64,000 bases of DNA from Ureibacillus thermophilus (GTDB lineage Bacteria > Bacillota > Bacilli > Bacillales_A > Planococcaceae), in NCBI RefSeq assembly GCF_042657185.1, contig NZ_JBHSNN010000014.1; one strand, 5' to 3'. Below, one piece after another: positions 17,023 to 25,971 of the stretch (positions are counted from its first letter, which is position 1; every line of letters starts with the position of its first letter). Below the pieces are notes generated by a model. It saw only the letters and a program-made list of their open reading frames with translations, searched no databases and was not told where the DNA came from. The position numbers were made by a program, and so were the translations under genes.

Positions 17023-17538
17023 TTATAATGCTCCTGTTAATTTATAAGTTTCATATGTTGTCCAAGAACCATCTTCCAATTGATAAATCAAGTGAATGCG
17101 GTCAATTTCTTCTTTTTCATTGATGCCAATCATTCTTAGTTGCGGATAAATATCGTCATGTTCCGTTTCAGTCAAATCTCGTCCAATAGTAATATGAGGG
17201 ATAAACACGTGTTTTGGTTTTCCAATGTCGATTTCATGATATAAATCATTGTGTATGTTTTGCAATTGTTCAGTCAGTTCAATTTTAAAATAGATGACGT
17301 TTGTTGTTGGGAAAAATGAACTGATTTTCGAAGCATGAATTTTAAGCGGTCCATATTTTTCTGCGATGGATTTGATTTTATTTGAAATGTCAGCTAGCTG
17401 TGATTCATCCGCTTCGAAAGCTTCTTTTAAGGTTATATATGGAGTTATTTTTGCATAGTGGGAATCATAGCGCTTTCGATACGTATTCGCCAAATCCTGC
17501 AGCTTTTTTGATGGGAATGCCACTACACTTAATTTCAT
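17023..17538 (-). CDS. yjcG: YjcG-like 2H phosphoesterase-fold protein
   Basis: This 171-aa protein belongs to the LigT/2H phosphoesterase superfamily, exactly the length of B. subtilis YjcG. The second HxT motif is intact (FIPHITIGRD). The first motif reads PYITLKE, with Tyr where the catalytic His is expected, so it may be catalytically dead or altered. The substrate is unknown; related proteins hydrolyse 2',5'- or cyclic phosphodiesters. The RBS GGAGGAAG precedes the ATG. Confidence 0.88.
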   Translation of the reverse strand: MKLSVVAFPSKKLQDLANTYRKRYDSHYAKITPYITLKEAFEADESQLADISNKIKSIAEKYGPLKIHASKISSFFPTTNVIYFKIELTEQLQNIHNDLYHEIDIGKPKHVFIPHITIGRDLTETEHDDIYPQLRMIGINEKEEIDRIHLIYQLEDGSWTTYETYKLTGAL

Positions 17539-17607
17539 CCGTCTTCCTCCCTGAAACGCAAATTTTTCTTAAGTATAACAAATTGTGCTCGAACTATGCA
17601 CGAATTT

Positions 17608-18333
17608 TTAGATGCCGAAAGTTTTAGAAAGGGCTCTTTTTAAATCAGATTTCCAAGCTTTCCAATTATGATTGCCGTCTATTTCTTCATAAAACATATG
17701 TTGATAATTTTTTGCTACGAGTAATTCATGCAATTTGCGATTCGGAGTCAGAAAATCTTTTATTTCTTTATAAAATGTAATCGCTTTCAATTCCTGCTCT
17801 CCAACAGTTTGATAAATCATCAAAGATTCACGGGTTTCAGTTTCTTCTACAATTTTTAGTACATGTTCATCCACATAAGGGGATTGTAAAATGACTTTGC
17901 CAAAAATATTCGGATATTTTAAAGCAGCAAGCAAGGAAACCGTTGCAGCCATGGAATCGCCGATTAACCCGCGGCATGAACTGAGTTCTATTGTTGAATA
18001 TTCACTGTCGATAAATGGGACAAGTTCATGGGCTAAAAATTTTAAATAGGTTTCATGTTTCTCCCCTGTCGGCAAGTATTTTTTTTTGCGATCAAGCGCA
18101 TCTTTGTAAGGAATACCTACAATAATCAAGTTTTCGATTTCATAATTATCAAGTAATTCATCTGCCGCATGAGAAATTCCACCTAATTGGAAATAATCCT
18201 TTCCATCTGATGCGATTAAAGTGTTATATTTATTAAGCGGGGTATAATTTGCTGGAATGTAAACAAATAATTCCAAATTCTCTTCTAGGGAGTTACTGTA
18301 AAATGTAATTTTTTGAATTGTTCCTTTTTCCAC
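17608..18333 (-). CDS. yjcH: YjcH-like esterase (esterase D / enterochelin esterase family)
   Basis: This alpha/beta-hydrolase has a nucleophile elbow GDSMA (RGLIGDSMAATVS) and the probable catalytic His in EIDGNHNWKAW. Close family segments are VGIPYKDALDRKKKYLPTGE and VILQSPYVDEHVL. I choose GTG at 18333 (241 aa): it has AGAGGAGG 8 nt upstream and gives the MEKGTIQK start typical of YjcH. It is in tandem with yjcG on the minus strand, as in B. subtilis. The substrate is unknown. Confidence 0.88.
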   Translation of the reverse strand: MEKGTIQKITFYSNSLEENLELFVYIPANYTPLNKYNTLIASDGKDYFQLGGISHAADELLDNYEIENLIIVGIPYKDALDRKKKYLPTGEKHETYLKFLAHELVPFIDSEYSTIELSSCRGLIGDSMAATVSLLAALKYPNIFGKVILQSPYVDEHVLKIVEETETRESLMIYQTVGEQELKAITFYKEIKDFLTPNRKLHELLVAKNYQHMFYEEIDGNHNWKAWKSDLKRALSKTFGI

Positions 18334-18460
18334 CTGAATTTCCTCCTCTAAATCACCGTTCATAATTGTATCATAACAAGAAAATATTATGTATTATGAA
18401 ATAAACGAATATTTTTACGATGAAAATAGAAAAAAATTAGACAAAGTGAGGAATCAGCAA

Positions 18461-19048
18461 ATGCAAGGAAAAAAACGTGTACACTCAAATGATGTGACGA
18501 AAGCAGCTAAAGAAGCATTGGCAAGAAGAGGAGTAAAAATTGAAGATATTGCTGAAATCGTATATGAAATGCAATCACCATATAATCATGACTTGACGTT
18601 AGAGCATTGCATTCAATCCGTTGAGCGCGTCATTATGAAGAGGGAAGTTCAGCACGCGGTTTTAGTTGGGGTGGAATTGGACGAATTAGCAGAGAAAAAG
18701 ATGCTTTCTCAGCCGCTGCAATCCTTAGTTGAAAATGATGAGGGATTATTTGGCGTTGATGAAACCATTGCTTTAGGTTCAGTATTAACATATGGAAGCA
18801 TTGCCTTAACAACCTATGGCCATTTAGATAAAAATAAAATCGGCATAATAAAAAAATTGGATACAAAATCGGGCAAATGCGTCCATACCTTTTTAGATGA
18901 TTTAGTAGCAGGCATTGCTGCATGTGCTGCGGGCCGCATCGCCCATAAAATGCGGGACCTAGAGGAAGAAGGAGAAACATTTCGAAATTTACCTCCAAAA
19001 GAATTAGGGCCAGAAGGGGAAATGCTGGCGGTTGATGATGAGCCGTAA
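18461..19048 (+). CDS. Phosphatidylglycerophosphatase A-like protein (YutG family)
   Basis: This 195-aa PgpA-fold protein has VDETIALGSVLTYGSIALTTYG, KCVHTFLDDLVAGIAACAAGRIAHK and the ESV-type acidic segments of the family. PgpA enzymes dephosphorylate phosphatidylglycerol phosphate. The YutG group lacks obvious transmembrane helices and its activity is less clear. The start ATG 18461 has GTGAGGAA upstream; the earlier ATG at 18389 has no RBS. Confidence 0.82.
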   Translation: MQGKKRVHSNDVTKAAKEALARRGVKIEDIAEIVYEMQSPYNHDLTLEHCIQSVERVIMKREVQHAVLVGVELDELAEKKMLSQPLQSLVENDEGLFGVDETIALGSVLTYGSIALTTYGHLDKNKIGIIKKLDTKSGKCVHTFLDDLVAGIAACAAGRIAHKMRDLEEEGETFRNLPPKELGPEGEMLAVDDEP

Positions 19049-19058
19049 ACATAATAAT

Positions 19059-19245
19059 AAAAGGGGCGTCTGAAAAGTCATTTCAAGACGCCCCCTTTGC
19101 GGCTTTAGCTAGAGCTTTTGCCGCAGATAAATTGCGACGAGGAGGCGCGTTTTGTAACCTCCGCAGGGAAAGTTTTTAAGAGAATATTACTATAAGAAGT
19201 AAGGCTGTTTCCGAAAGTGTTCGACTTTCTGGACAGCCCTTTTCA
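19059..19245 (-). repeat. Intergenic hairpin-ended repeat R1, copy B
   Basis: This near full-length copy is in inverted orientation relative to copies A and C. It contains both end hairpins (AGGGGCGTCT/AGACGCCCCCT and GGCTGTTTCCGAAAG.../...CTTTCTGGACAGCC), the TTACTTCTTATAGTAATATTCTC block and the internal GCCGCAGATAAATTGCGACGAGGAGG segment missing from copy A. It sits exactly between two convergent genes. Confidence 0.88.
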
Positions 19246-19257
19246 TTTATCTCAAAA

Positions 19258-19419
19258 TTAATTTTCTAATTCTTTTTCTGAATGTTCTTCCTCTTCTTCT
19301 AATGGGTGTTTGAAAAATAAAAAGGATTCATCCTCTAATTGATGAATTTTTTCTTCATTGATTCCGATTGCTAATGGTCCTGAAAAAATATCTTCCCACC
19401 AGTATTTAGTCGAAATCAT
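19258..19419 (-). CDS. Hypothetical 53-aa acidic protein
   Basis: The short gene starts MISTKYWWEDIFSGP after a good GAGGGGG ribosome binding site and ends in an acidic tail (EEEEEHSEKELEN). No family is recognised. It is divergent from the ALDH gene and convergent with pgpA across repeat R1. A real gene is plausible from RBS and composition. Confidence 0.5.
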   Translation of the reverse strand: MISTKYWWEDIFSGPLAIGINEEKIHQLEDESFLFFKHPLEEEEEHSEKELEN

Positions 19420-19564
19420 ATCATTTGCCCCCTCTTCAATAAAATTCTTGCGAAGACTGCTTCTCTGTAAACAATTTAAATAGTAGTTCTTCAGCAAGTT
19501 GTAGTAATATTACTGTAGTTAGTATGGACTGAAAAAAATATTTTATTAATTTGGAGGGGACATA

Positions 19565-20950
19565 ATGAAACTTCAGGCGCATGATGTTGAAATGATGATT
19601 CGTGAGCAAAAAGATTTTTTTTATACCGGTCAGACGAAAGAGATTGAATTTCGAAAAAAGCAATTGAAAAAGTTGAGAAGTGCCATCATAAAGCATGAAA
19701 AAGAAATATTAAAAGCATTAAATTTGGATTTAAGAAAAAGTGAATTTGAAGCATATTCCAATGAAGTGGGGTTTGTGTTAAACAGCATTCAATATATGCT
19801 CAAATTCATCGATGAATGGGCAAAACCTTTAGAAGTAAAAACGCCCCTCCATTTTCAGCCGGCCAAAAGCTTCATCGTCCGAGAACCATATGGTGTCGTA
19901 TTAATCATCGGACCATTTAACTATCCGTTTCAATTGGTGATGGAGCCGCTGATTGGGGCAATTATTGGCGGAAATACGGCCATCGTAAAACCTTCCGAAT
20001 CTTCCATCCATACAACGCAAATAATTAAAAAAATCATCGAAGAAACCTTTGAACCGCAATATGTGAGAGTGGTGGAGGGAGAAAAAGAAGAAGTAAATGT
20101 CTTAATCCACGCACCTTTTGACTACATCTTCTTTACAGGTAGTGTGTCCGTTGGAAAGATTGTCATGCGCGCTGCTAGCGAGAGACTTACACCAATCACC
20201 CTGGAGCTGGGTGGAAAAAGCCCTGCGATTGTGGAGAAAAGCGCAAATCTTGAAGTTGCTGCAAAAAGAATTATTTGGGGAAAATTTAATAATGTTGGAC
20301 AAACTTGTGTAGCACCGGATTATATATTAGTTCACTCCTCCGTTTATGACCGTTTTATGAAAAAATTAAAGAAAACAATAGTGGAATTTTATGGAAAAAA
20401 CCCGCAAACGAGCAAAGATTATGGACGAATTATCAATGAGCGGCATTTTGATCGCTTGGCAAAACTATTGCAAGCGGAAAAAGAGAAAATCGTTTTCGGT
20501 GGAAGAGCCGATCGAAAAGATTTATATATTGAACCGACGATTTTTGAAGTGGGTTGGGATAGCCCGCTGATGGAAGATGAAATCTTTGGGCCGTTGCTGC
20601 CGGTCATTCAATATGAAAATCTTAATGCAACCTTTGAAGAAATCCGAAAATTGCCAAAACCTTTAGCCGCTTACTTCTTTTCTGAAAATGAAAAACAAAT
20701 AGAATCGTTTTTGCAGGAATTATCTTTTGGCGGCGGCTGCATCAATGATACAGTGACGCATGTAGCTAATCATTATTTGCCTTTTGGCGGGGTTGGTCCT
20801 TCTGGAGTGAACAGCTATCATGGAAAAGCAAGTTTCGAAACCTTTACCCATGCCAAATCCATCATGAAGCGTTCTTCAAAATTTGCGAATAATTTATTAT
20901 ATCCTCCTTATAAACAAAAGGTAAAATTGGTTCGGAAAGTGTTGAAATAA
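19565..20950 (+). CDS. Aldehyde dehydrogenase, class 3 type (YwdH-like)
   Basis: This 461-aa NAD(P)-dependent fatty/aromatic aldehyde dehydrogenase has the cofactor segment IIGPFNYPFQL, FTGSVSVGK, catalytic Glu in LELGGKSPAIV, catalytic Cys in NVGQTCVAPDY, and EIFGPLLPV. The length is typical of the short class 3 (ALDH3) enzymes, such as B. subtilis YwdH. The ATG has GGAGGGGACATA upstream. It forms a monocistronic unit. Confidence 0.93.
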   Translation: MKLQAHDVEMMIREQKDFFYTGQTKEIEFRKKQLKKLRSAIIKHEKEILKALNLDLRKSEFEAYSNEVGFVLNSIQYMLKFIDEWAKPLEVKTPLHFQPAKSFIVREPYGVVLIIGPFNYPFQLVMEPLIGAIIGGNTAIVKPSESSIHTTQIIKKIIEETFEPQYVRVVEGEKEEVNVLIHAPFDYIFFTGSVSVGKIVMRAASERLTPITLELGGKSPAIVEKSANLEVAAKRIIWGKFNNVGQTCVAPDYILVHSSVYDRFMKKLKKTIVEFYGKNPQTSKDYGRIINERHFDRLAKLLQAEKEKIVFGGRADRKDLYIEPTIFEVGWDSPLMEDEIFGPLLPVIQYENLNATFEEIRKLPKPLAAYFFSENEKQIESFLQELSFGGGCINDTVTHVANHYLPFGGVGPSGVNSYHGKASFETFTHAKSIMKRSSKFANNLLYPPYKQKVKLVRKVLK

Positions 20951-21167
20951 GTAAAAATGAGAAAAATATATAAAAAAATCTAAACGATTGCATCAATCAA
21001 ACAATTGGGCAATGTGAAAAAATTTGTATTTTCTACAAATTCCTCTTTGTCGAATATTATCAATTTTTGTTATGATTGTTATCATTAAGAGAAATAAATC
21101 GAATGAAAATCGTTAAAATAAAAAGTTTTCATCGAAACTTACCATTGCATAATACGGAGGAAGAAAG

Positions 21168-22643
21168 ATGATTACAGAAGAAATATTAAGTGTCATTCCA
21201 TTTAAACAGGTGATTGGCCAATTGCCGAACACCATTAAAGATATTTCGGATGACTCTAGAAGTGTACAACCAAAAAGCATGTTTGTATGCATTAAAGGTT
21301 ATACAGTCGATGGACATGATTTTGCCCAAGATGCGGTCAATCAAGGGGCAACGGTAGTGGTCGCAGAAAGACCGTTGCAGCTTGAAGGAAATGTGGCTCA
21401 GGTTATTGTGCCGGATACCAATCGTACATTAGGGCTTATAGCTGCCAAATTTTTTGATTATCCATCAAAAGATTTGACGATGGTGGGCGTTACTGGAACA
21501 AACGGAAAAACGAGCGTGTCGAATATCATCCATCAAATGTTCGTAGGATTAGGGGAAAAATCGGCTTTATCAGGTACTATTGGCTTTAATTTAAATGGCG
21601 TGCTTTATGAAACGGAAAATACGACAAGCGATGCATTAAGCACCCAACAAATGATTTTCCGGGCGAAAATGGAAGGATGCCATTCTATGGTCATGGAAGT
21701 TTCATCTCATGGCTTATCTTTAGGAAGACTTTCTGGGGTTGATTTCGACGTTGCGGTCTTTACAAATTTAACCCATGACCATCTAGATTTCCACGGAACA
21801 ATAGAAGAATATGGATACGCAAAAGGTTTATTATTTTCCCAATTAGGCCAAGATTTGACGAAAAATAAAGCGGCTGTATTGAATGCGGATGATCCTTGGT
21901 CCAAAAAATATGAAAGCATGACTCCTTATCCCGTTTGGACATATGGTTTGAAAAACGATGCCCATTTCCGGGCAGAAAATTGCCAGTTCAAGGAAGATTT
22001 CACTTCTTTTGATATGATAACGCCCGAAGGAACATTTCCGGTGACGATGCAGCTTTTAGGAGAATTTAACGTATATAATGTTTTAGCGGCTGTGGCGGTT
22101 TTATATTCACGGGGCTATCCAATCGATGCAATTGTAGAGCAGGTTGAAGATTTAATGCCAATTCGCGGGCGCATGCAAAAAATTAAAACGGACTTGCCTT
22201 TACATATTTTCATCGATTATGCTCACACGCCAGACGCTATTGAAAAAGCCATTGATGCGGCCATGCCGTATAAAAAGCCTGGAAATAAATTAATTTTCCT
22301 TGTCGGAACTGGCGGCAATCGCGATAAGTCAAAACGGCCTGCCATGGCAGAAAAAGCGTCAAGAGCTGATTATGTTGTATTAACAACTGACGACCCTCGC
22401 TTTGAAGATTACGATAGCATAACAGGGGATTTAGCAAAAGGGATGCTTCATGAACATTATGCCTGCATCGGCGACCGGGCGGAAGCCGTTCGCCATGCCG
22501 TATCTGTTGCTGAGCCAGGCGATGTCATTATCTTTGCAGGAAAAGGTCATGAAGACTATCAAATCATCGGCAATAAAAAATATCCGCACAGTGATGCCGA
22601 AATTGCCATCGAAGCGGCAAAGTTAAAATTTGTAAAAGGATGA
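21168..22643 (+). CDS. murE: UDP-N-acetylmuramoyl-L-alanyl-D-glutamate ligase (MurE)
   Basis: This cytoplasmic peptidoglycan precursor ligase adds the third amino acid of the stem peptide. The P-loop is GVTGTNGKTSVS, followed by ENTTSDALSTQQM and a C-terminal ligase domain with GTGGNRDKSKRPAMA. Where meso-DAP enzymes have DNPR, this one has DDPRFED. The gene is outside any dcw cluster and next to prfC, as in staphylococci and other L-Lys users, so L-lysine is possible but not settled. RBS ACGGAGGAAG. Confidence 0.92.
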   Translation: MITEEILSVIPFKQVIGQLPNTIKDISDDSRSVQPKSMFVCIKGYTVDGHDFAQDAVNQGATVVVAERPLQLEGNVAQVIVPDTNRTLGLIAAKFFDYPSKDLTMVGVTGTNGKTSVSNIIHQMFVGLGEKSALSGTIGFNLNGVLYETENTTSDALSTQQMIFRAKMEGCHSMVMEVSSHGLSLGRLSGVDFDVAVFTNLTHDHLDFHGTIEEYGYAKGLLFSQLGQDLTKNKAAVLNADDPWSKKYESMTPYPVWTYGLKNDAHFRAENCQFKEDFTSFDMITPEGTFPVTMQLLGEFNVYNVLAAVAVLYSRGYPIDAIVEQVEDLMPIRGRMQKIKTDLPLHIFIDYAHTPDAIEKAIDAAMPYKKPGNKLIFLVGTGGNRDKSKRPAMAEKASRADYVVLTTDDPRFEDYDSITGDLAKGMLHEHYACIGDRAEAVRHAVSVAEPGDVIIFAGKGHEDYQIIGNKKYPHSDAEIAIEAAKLKFVKG

Positions 22644-22654
22644 AGATTTGCGGG

Positions 22655-22686
22655 AGAGCCGTCTCAAAACAAAGGGAGACGGCTAA
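22655..22686 (+). other. Stem-loop murE-prfC
   Basis: AGCCGTCTC and GAGACGGCT form a 9-bp stem after murE, followed by AAAATTATGG rather than a T-run. It is probably an inefficient terminator or a processing hairpin, leaving murE and prfC partly co-transcribed. Confidence 0.5.
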
Positions 22687-22814
22687 AATTATGGTATTAA
22701 CATTGTACGATGAATGAATAAAAGAATATAAATAATGAATCGAAAAATGGTTGTCGAATGATGGATGATTCTTATATTATTGTTTACGTATGAAAAAAGG
22801 AGACGTAGAACAAA

Positions 22815-24392
22815 ATGGATTCAAAATTAAAACAAGAAATTTTATCTCGCCGCACATTTGCAATTATCTCCCACCCGGATGCGGGGAAAACAACTTTGAC
22901 GGAAAAGCTTTTGCTATTTGGTGGAGCCATTCGTGCTGCCGGAACAGTCAAAGGAAAAAAGACAGGAAAATTTGCAACAAGTGACTGGATGGAGATTGAA
23001 AAACAACGGGGAATTTCCGTTACATCTTCAGTATTGCAATTTGATTATGATGGGTATCGGGTGAATATTTTGGATACGCCAGGCCACCAAGACTTCTCTG
23101 AGGACACATACCGCACACTGATGGCGGTGGATAGTGCCGTCATGGTGATTGACGCGGCAAAGGGGATTGAATCCCAAACAATCAAATTATTTAAAGTTTG
23201 CCGCATGCGAGGGATTCCTATTTTTACGTTCATTAATAAATTGGACCGCCAAGGGAAAGAACCCCTTGAATTAATTGAAGAAATTGAAGAAGTGCTTGAA
23301 ATCAAAGCCTATCCAATGAACTGGCCGATTGGGATGGGGAAAGAATTTTACGGCATTTATGATCGCTTCCATGAACGGGTAGAGCAGTTCCGAGTAGAAG
23401 ACAACGACCGTTTTTTACCGTTGGACGAAAATGGCGAACTCGCGGTGGAACATCCGATGAAAGAAACTTCTTTTTACCAACAGGCAATGGATGATATTCA
23501 ACTTTTAAATGAAGCGGGAAATGAATTTTCAGAAGAAGACATACGCCGCGGAGAATTGACGCCGGTATTTTTTGGTTCTGCTTTAACTAACTTTGGCGTA
23601 CAAACTTTTTTAGAAACGTATTTGCAATTTGCTCCTGCTCCACAGCCGCGTTTAACAGAAGATGAACAGCTAATCGATCCATTGGAGCATGAGGAACTTT
23701 CTGGATTCATTTTTAAAATCCAAGCGAATATGAATCCAGCCCATCGCGACCGAATTGCCTTTGTGCGCATCGTTTCCGGCAAATTTGAACGGGGAATGAA
23801 TGTGACTTTAGCCCGTACAGGCAAAAATTTTAAAGTAACCCAATCTACGCAATTTTTAGCGGAAACTCGCGAAACAGTAGATGAAGCAGTTGCAGGAGAC
23901 ATCATTGGCCTTTATGATACAGGAACGTATCAAATTGGCGATACGATTGTCGGCGGAAAGAAATTATTCCAATTTGAAAAACTGCCGCAATTTACGCCGG
24001 AACTTTTTGTGAAAGTCACTCCGAAAAATGTAATGAAATCGAAACAATTCCATAAAGGGATTTTGCAGCTTGTGCAAGAAGGAGCCATCCAATATTATAA
24101 AACCCTCCATACAGAGGAGATTATTCTTGGTGCGGTTGGCCAGCTGCAATTTGAAGTGTTCGAGCACCGGATGAAACATGAATATAATGTAGAAGTCGTG
24201 ATGCAGCCAATCGGTTCTAAGATTGCTCGCTGGATCAAAAATGAAGAAGATGTCAAAGATTCAATGAATTCATCCCGTTCAATGCTTGTAAAAGATCGTT
24301 TCGATAATCTGGTCTTTTTATTTGAAAATGAATTTGCATTGCGTTGGTTCTCTGAAAAGAATGAGCACATTCAATTATATAGTTTGTTGTAA
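22815..24392 (+). CDS. prfC: Peptide chain release factor 3
   Basis: This translational GTPase recycles RF1/RF2 from the ribosome. It has G1 SHPDAGKTTL, the switch region with RGISVTSSV, G3 DTPGHQDF, G4 NKLD, domain II from about residue 290 and a C-terminal domain III. At 525 aa it has the normal length. RBS AAAAAGGAGACG precedes the ATG. The hairpin at 24399-24434, a shortened R1 repeat, serves as its terminator. Confidence 0.96.
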   Translation: MDSKLKQEILSRRTFAIISHPDAGKTTLTEKLLLFGGAIRAAGTVKGKKTGKFATSDWMEIEKQRGISVTSSVLQFDYDGYRVNILDTPGHQDFSEDTYRTLMAVDSAVMVIDAAKGIESQTIKLFKVCRMRGIPIFTFINKLDRQGKEPLELIEEIEEVLEIKAYPMNWPIGMGKEFYGIYDRFHERVEQFRVEDNDRFLPLDENGELAVEHPMKETSFYQQAMDDIQLLNEAGNEFSEEDIRRGELTPVFFGSALTNFGVQTFLETYLQFAPAPQPRLTEDEQLIDPLEHEELSGFIFKIQANMNPAHRDRIAFVRIVSGKFERGMNVTLARTGKNFKVTQSTQFLAETRETVDEAVAGDIIGLYDTGTYQIGDTIVGGKKLFQFEKLPQFTPELFVKVTPKNVMKSKQFHKGILQLVQEGAIQYYKTLHTEEIILGAVGQLQFEVFEHRMKHEYNVEVVMQPIGSKIARWIKNEEDVKDSMNSSRSMLVKDRFDNLVFLFENEFALRWFSEKNEHIQLYSLL

Positions 24393-24398
24393 TCGTTT

Positions 24399-24434
24399 TG
24401 GGGGCTGTCCACTTTTCAGACGCCCCCTTTTCTT
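24399..24434 (+). repeat. R1 repeat, solo copy D acting as prfC terminator
   Basis: The left tip of R1 (GGGGGCTGTCC) is fused directly to its right tip (ACTTTTCAGACGCCCCCTTTT), so everything between has been lost. The result is a GC-rich hairpin with a T-run immediately downstream of prfC. Confidence 0.75.
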
Positions 24435-24589
24435 TTATCATTCCATAGCAGAATTCCGTTAAAGTGTAAATATTCCAGTAAAGGGTATAGAATTAGCAAA
24501 AAGTAGGAACCTATTGCTCGACAAAAGGAAAATATGCACTTTATCAAGAATAAATAATTATTAGGAAATTGGGGATGGAGGAAAGATTT

Positions 24590-25675
24590 ATGGCAGTACA
24601 TTTTTTCACAGGTTTTCCCGGGTTTATTACAAGACAGTTAATTCGTGAAATGTTTGAAAAAAATGTGGCGGACTTTGTATATGTGCTTGTATTGAAAACA
24701 GAAAGAATGAAAGCCGAATTGGTGAAGGATAAGATATTAACAGCATTTCCTGATAAAAATATTGAAATCATTGAAGGAGATATTACGCTTCCAAATTTAA
24801 ATCTTGAGGAAGATACGATAAAAAAATTAAAAAATGAAATCGACTATTTTTGGCATTTAGCAGCAATTTATGATTTAGCCGTACCGCGGGATATAGCATG
24901 GACGATCAACGTGCATGGCACTTCCCATGTCAATGAGTTTGTGAAAACTTTGCCACATTTAAGGCGTTATATGTATTTCAGCACGGCTTATGTGGCAGGC
25001 AGAAGAGAAGGAGTGCTTCTTGAAGAGGAATTAATTCGGCCGGAATCTTTCAAAAACTATTACGAAGAAACTAAATTTGAGGCGGAACTTTTAGTAAGGA
25101 ATTTAATCAATGAAGTGCCGTTAACGATTATTCGTCCCGGAATTGTGATTGGGGACTCGAAGACGGGGGAGACGAATAAATTTGACGGCCCATACTTCTT
25201 TTTAAATTTAATCGACCGCTTAAGTTTCCTTCCTTTAATTCCGTACATTGGAAAGTCTGATGCGCGGATTAACGTCGTGCCCATCGATTATATAAGAGAA
25301 GCGGTCATCTATCTTTGCCATGATGAGGAGGCAATCGGCAAGACCGTCCATTTAACCGATCCAAATCCTCATCCAGTTCAAGAAGTGTATCGGACCATGG
25401 TAAAAGAAATGACAGGGAAATTCCCGAAAAGCAGAATCCCTCTTTCTCTTGCAAAAGCCGCATTGGAATTGAAGAGTGTTCGAACAATGCTCGGGGTTGA
25501 AAAGGAAACGATTGATTACTTAACATGGAATGCAATTTTTGATTGCTCGATTGCCAAAGCACTTTTATCAAAAGCGAATATCACTTGCCCAGATTTTATA
25601 AAAACGATACCAACAATGGTTCGATTTTATAAAGAAAATAAACATAACGAACAATACCATATTCCAATCAAATAG
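24590..25675 (+). CDS. Extended SDR / male-sterility-type NAD-binding protein
   Basis: This 361-aa Rossmann-fold oxidoreductase has the nucleotide motif TGFPGF (residues 7-12), FWHLAAIYDL, YFSTAYVAGRREG, the catalytic YxxxK as YYEETKFEAE, and LTIIRPGIVIGDS. It resembles the reductase (NAD_binding_4) domain of fatty acyl/thioester reductases. Here it is stand-alone, with no carrier or adenylation domain. The ATG at 24590 has GGAGGAAAG upstream. The substrate is unknown. Confidence 0.83.
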   Translation: MAVHFFTGFPGFITRQLIREMFEKNVADFVYVLVLKTERMKAELVKDKILTAFPDKNIEIIEGDITLPNLNLEEDTIKKLKNEIDYFWHLAAIYDLAVPRDIAWTINVHGTSHVNEFVKTLPHLRRYMYFSTAYVAGRREGVLLEEELIRPESFKNYYEETKFEAELLVRNLINEVPLTIIRPGIVIGDSKTGETNKFDGPYFFLNLIDRLSFLPLIPYIGKSDARINVVPIDYIREAVIYLCHDEEAIGKTVHLTDPNPHPVQEVYRTMVKEMTGKFPKSRIPLSLAKAALELKSVRTMLGVEKETIDYLTWNAIFDCSIAKALLSKANITCPDFIKTIPTMVRFYKENKHNEQYHIPIK

Positions 25676-25685
25676 AGGAAATCTG

Positions 25686-25714
25686 TTGCAAAACAAATAT
25701 GCTACTGCTATACT
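25686..25714 (+). promoter_or_regulatory. Sigma-A promoter of the Mn riboswitch/terC unit
   Basis: -35 TTGCAA (25686-25691), 17 bp, -10 TATACT (25709-25714), about 30 nt before the riboswitch. Confidence 0.65.
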
Positions 25715-25747
25715 TAGTTTACGGAAAATTTCATAACCATTGACATT

Positions 25748-25896
25748 GTCAAAGGGGAGTAGCTATAAGTATTTAGCTCGTCTAAATACTTACTTCATAT
25801 TCGTCATTACATGGCATTTGCCATCGGATATGAAAGCAAATTCGACTATTTGCTTAGCAAGACCTTTGCCTATTAAGGGCAAAGGTCTTTTCTTTT
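25748..25896 (+). promoter_or_regulatory. yybP-ykoY Mn2+ riboswitch
   Basis: The conserved opening CAAAGGGGAGTAGC lies at 25750-25763, followed by a long helix (AAGTATTTAG/CTAAATACTT). The leader ends in an intrinsic terminator (AAGACCTTTGCC/GGGCAAAGGTCTTTT, 25859-25892) about 80 nt before a TerC-family gene. This is the layout of the yybP-ykoY class, which senses Mn2+ and turns on Mn exporters by antitermination. Confidence 0.85.
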
Positions 25897-25971
25897 GCTA
25901 AAAAATGGCCATTTCCTTTGATTGTAAAAAAGATTCCGGTTGGGCATACAAACATTAAGGAGGAGTTATTT

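Noticed and set aside
21075..21095. Fur-box-like TTATGATTGTTATCATTAA before murE
   Set aside because: Only about 11 of 14 positions fit in an AT-rich context and murE is not an expected Fur target.
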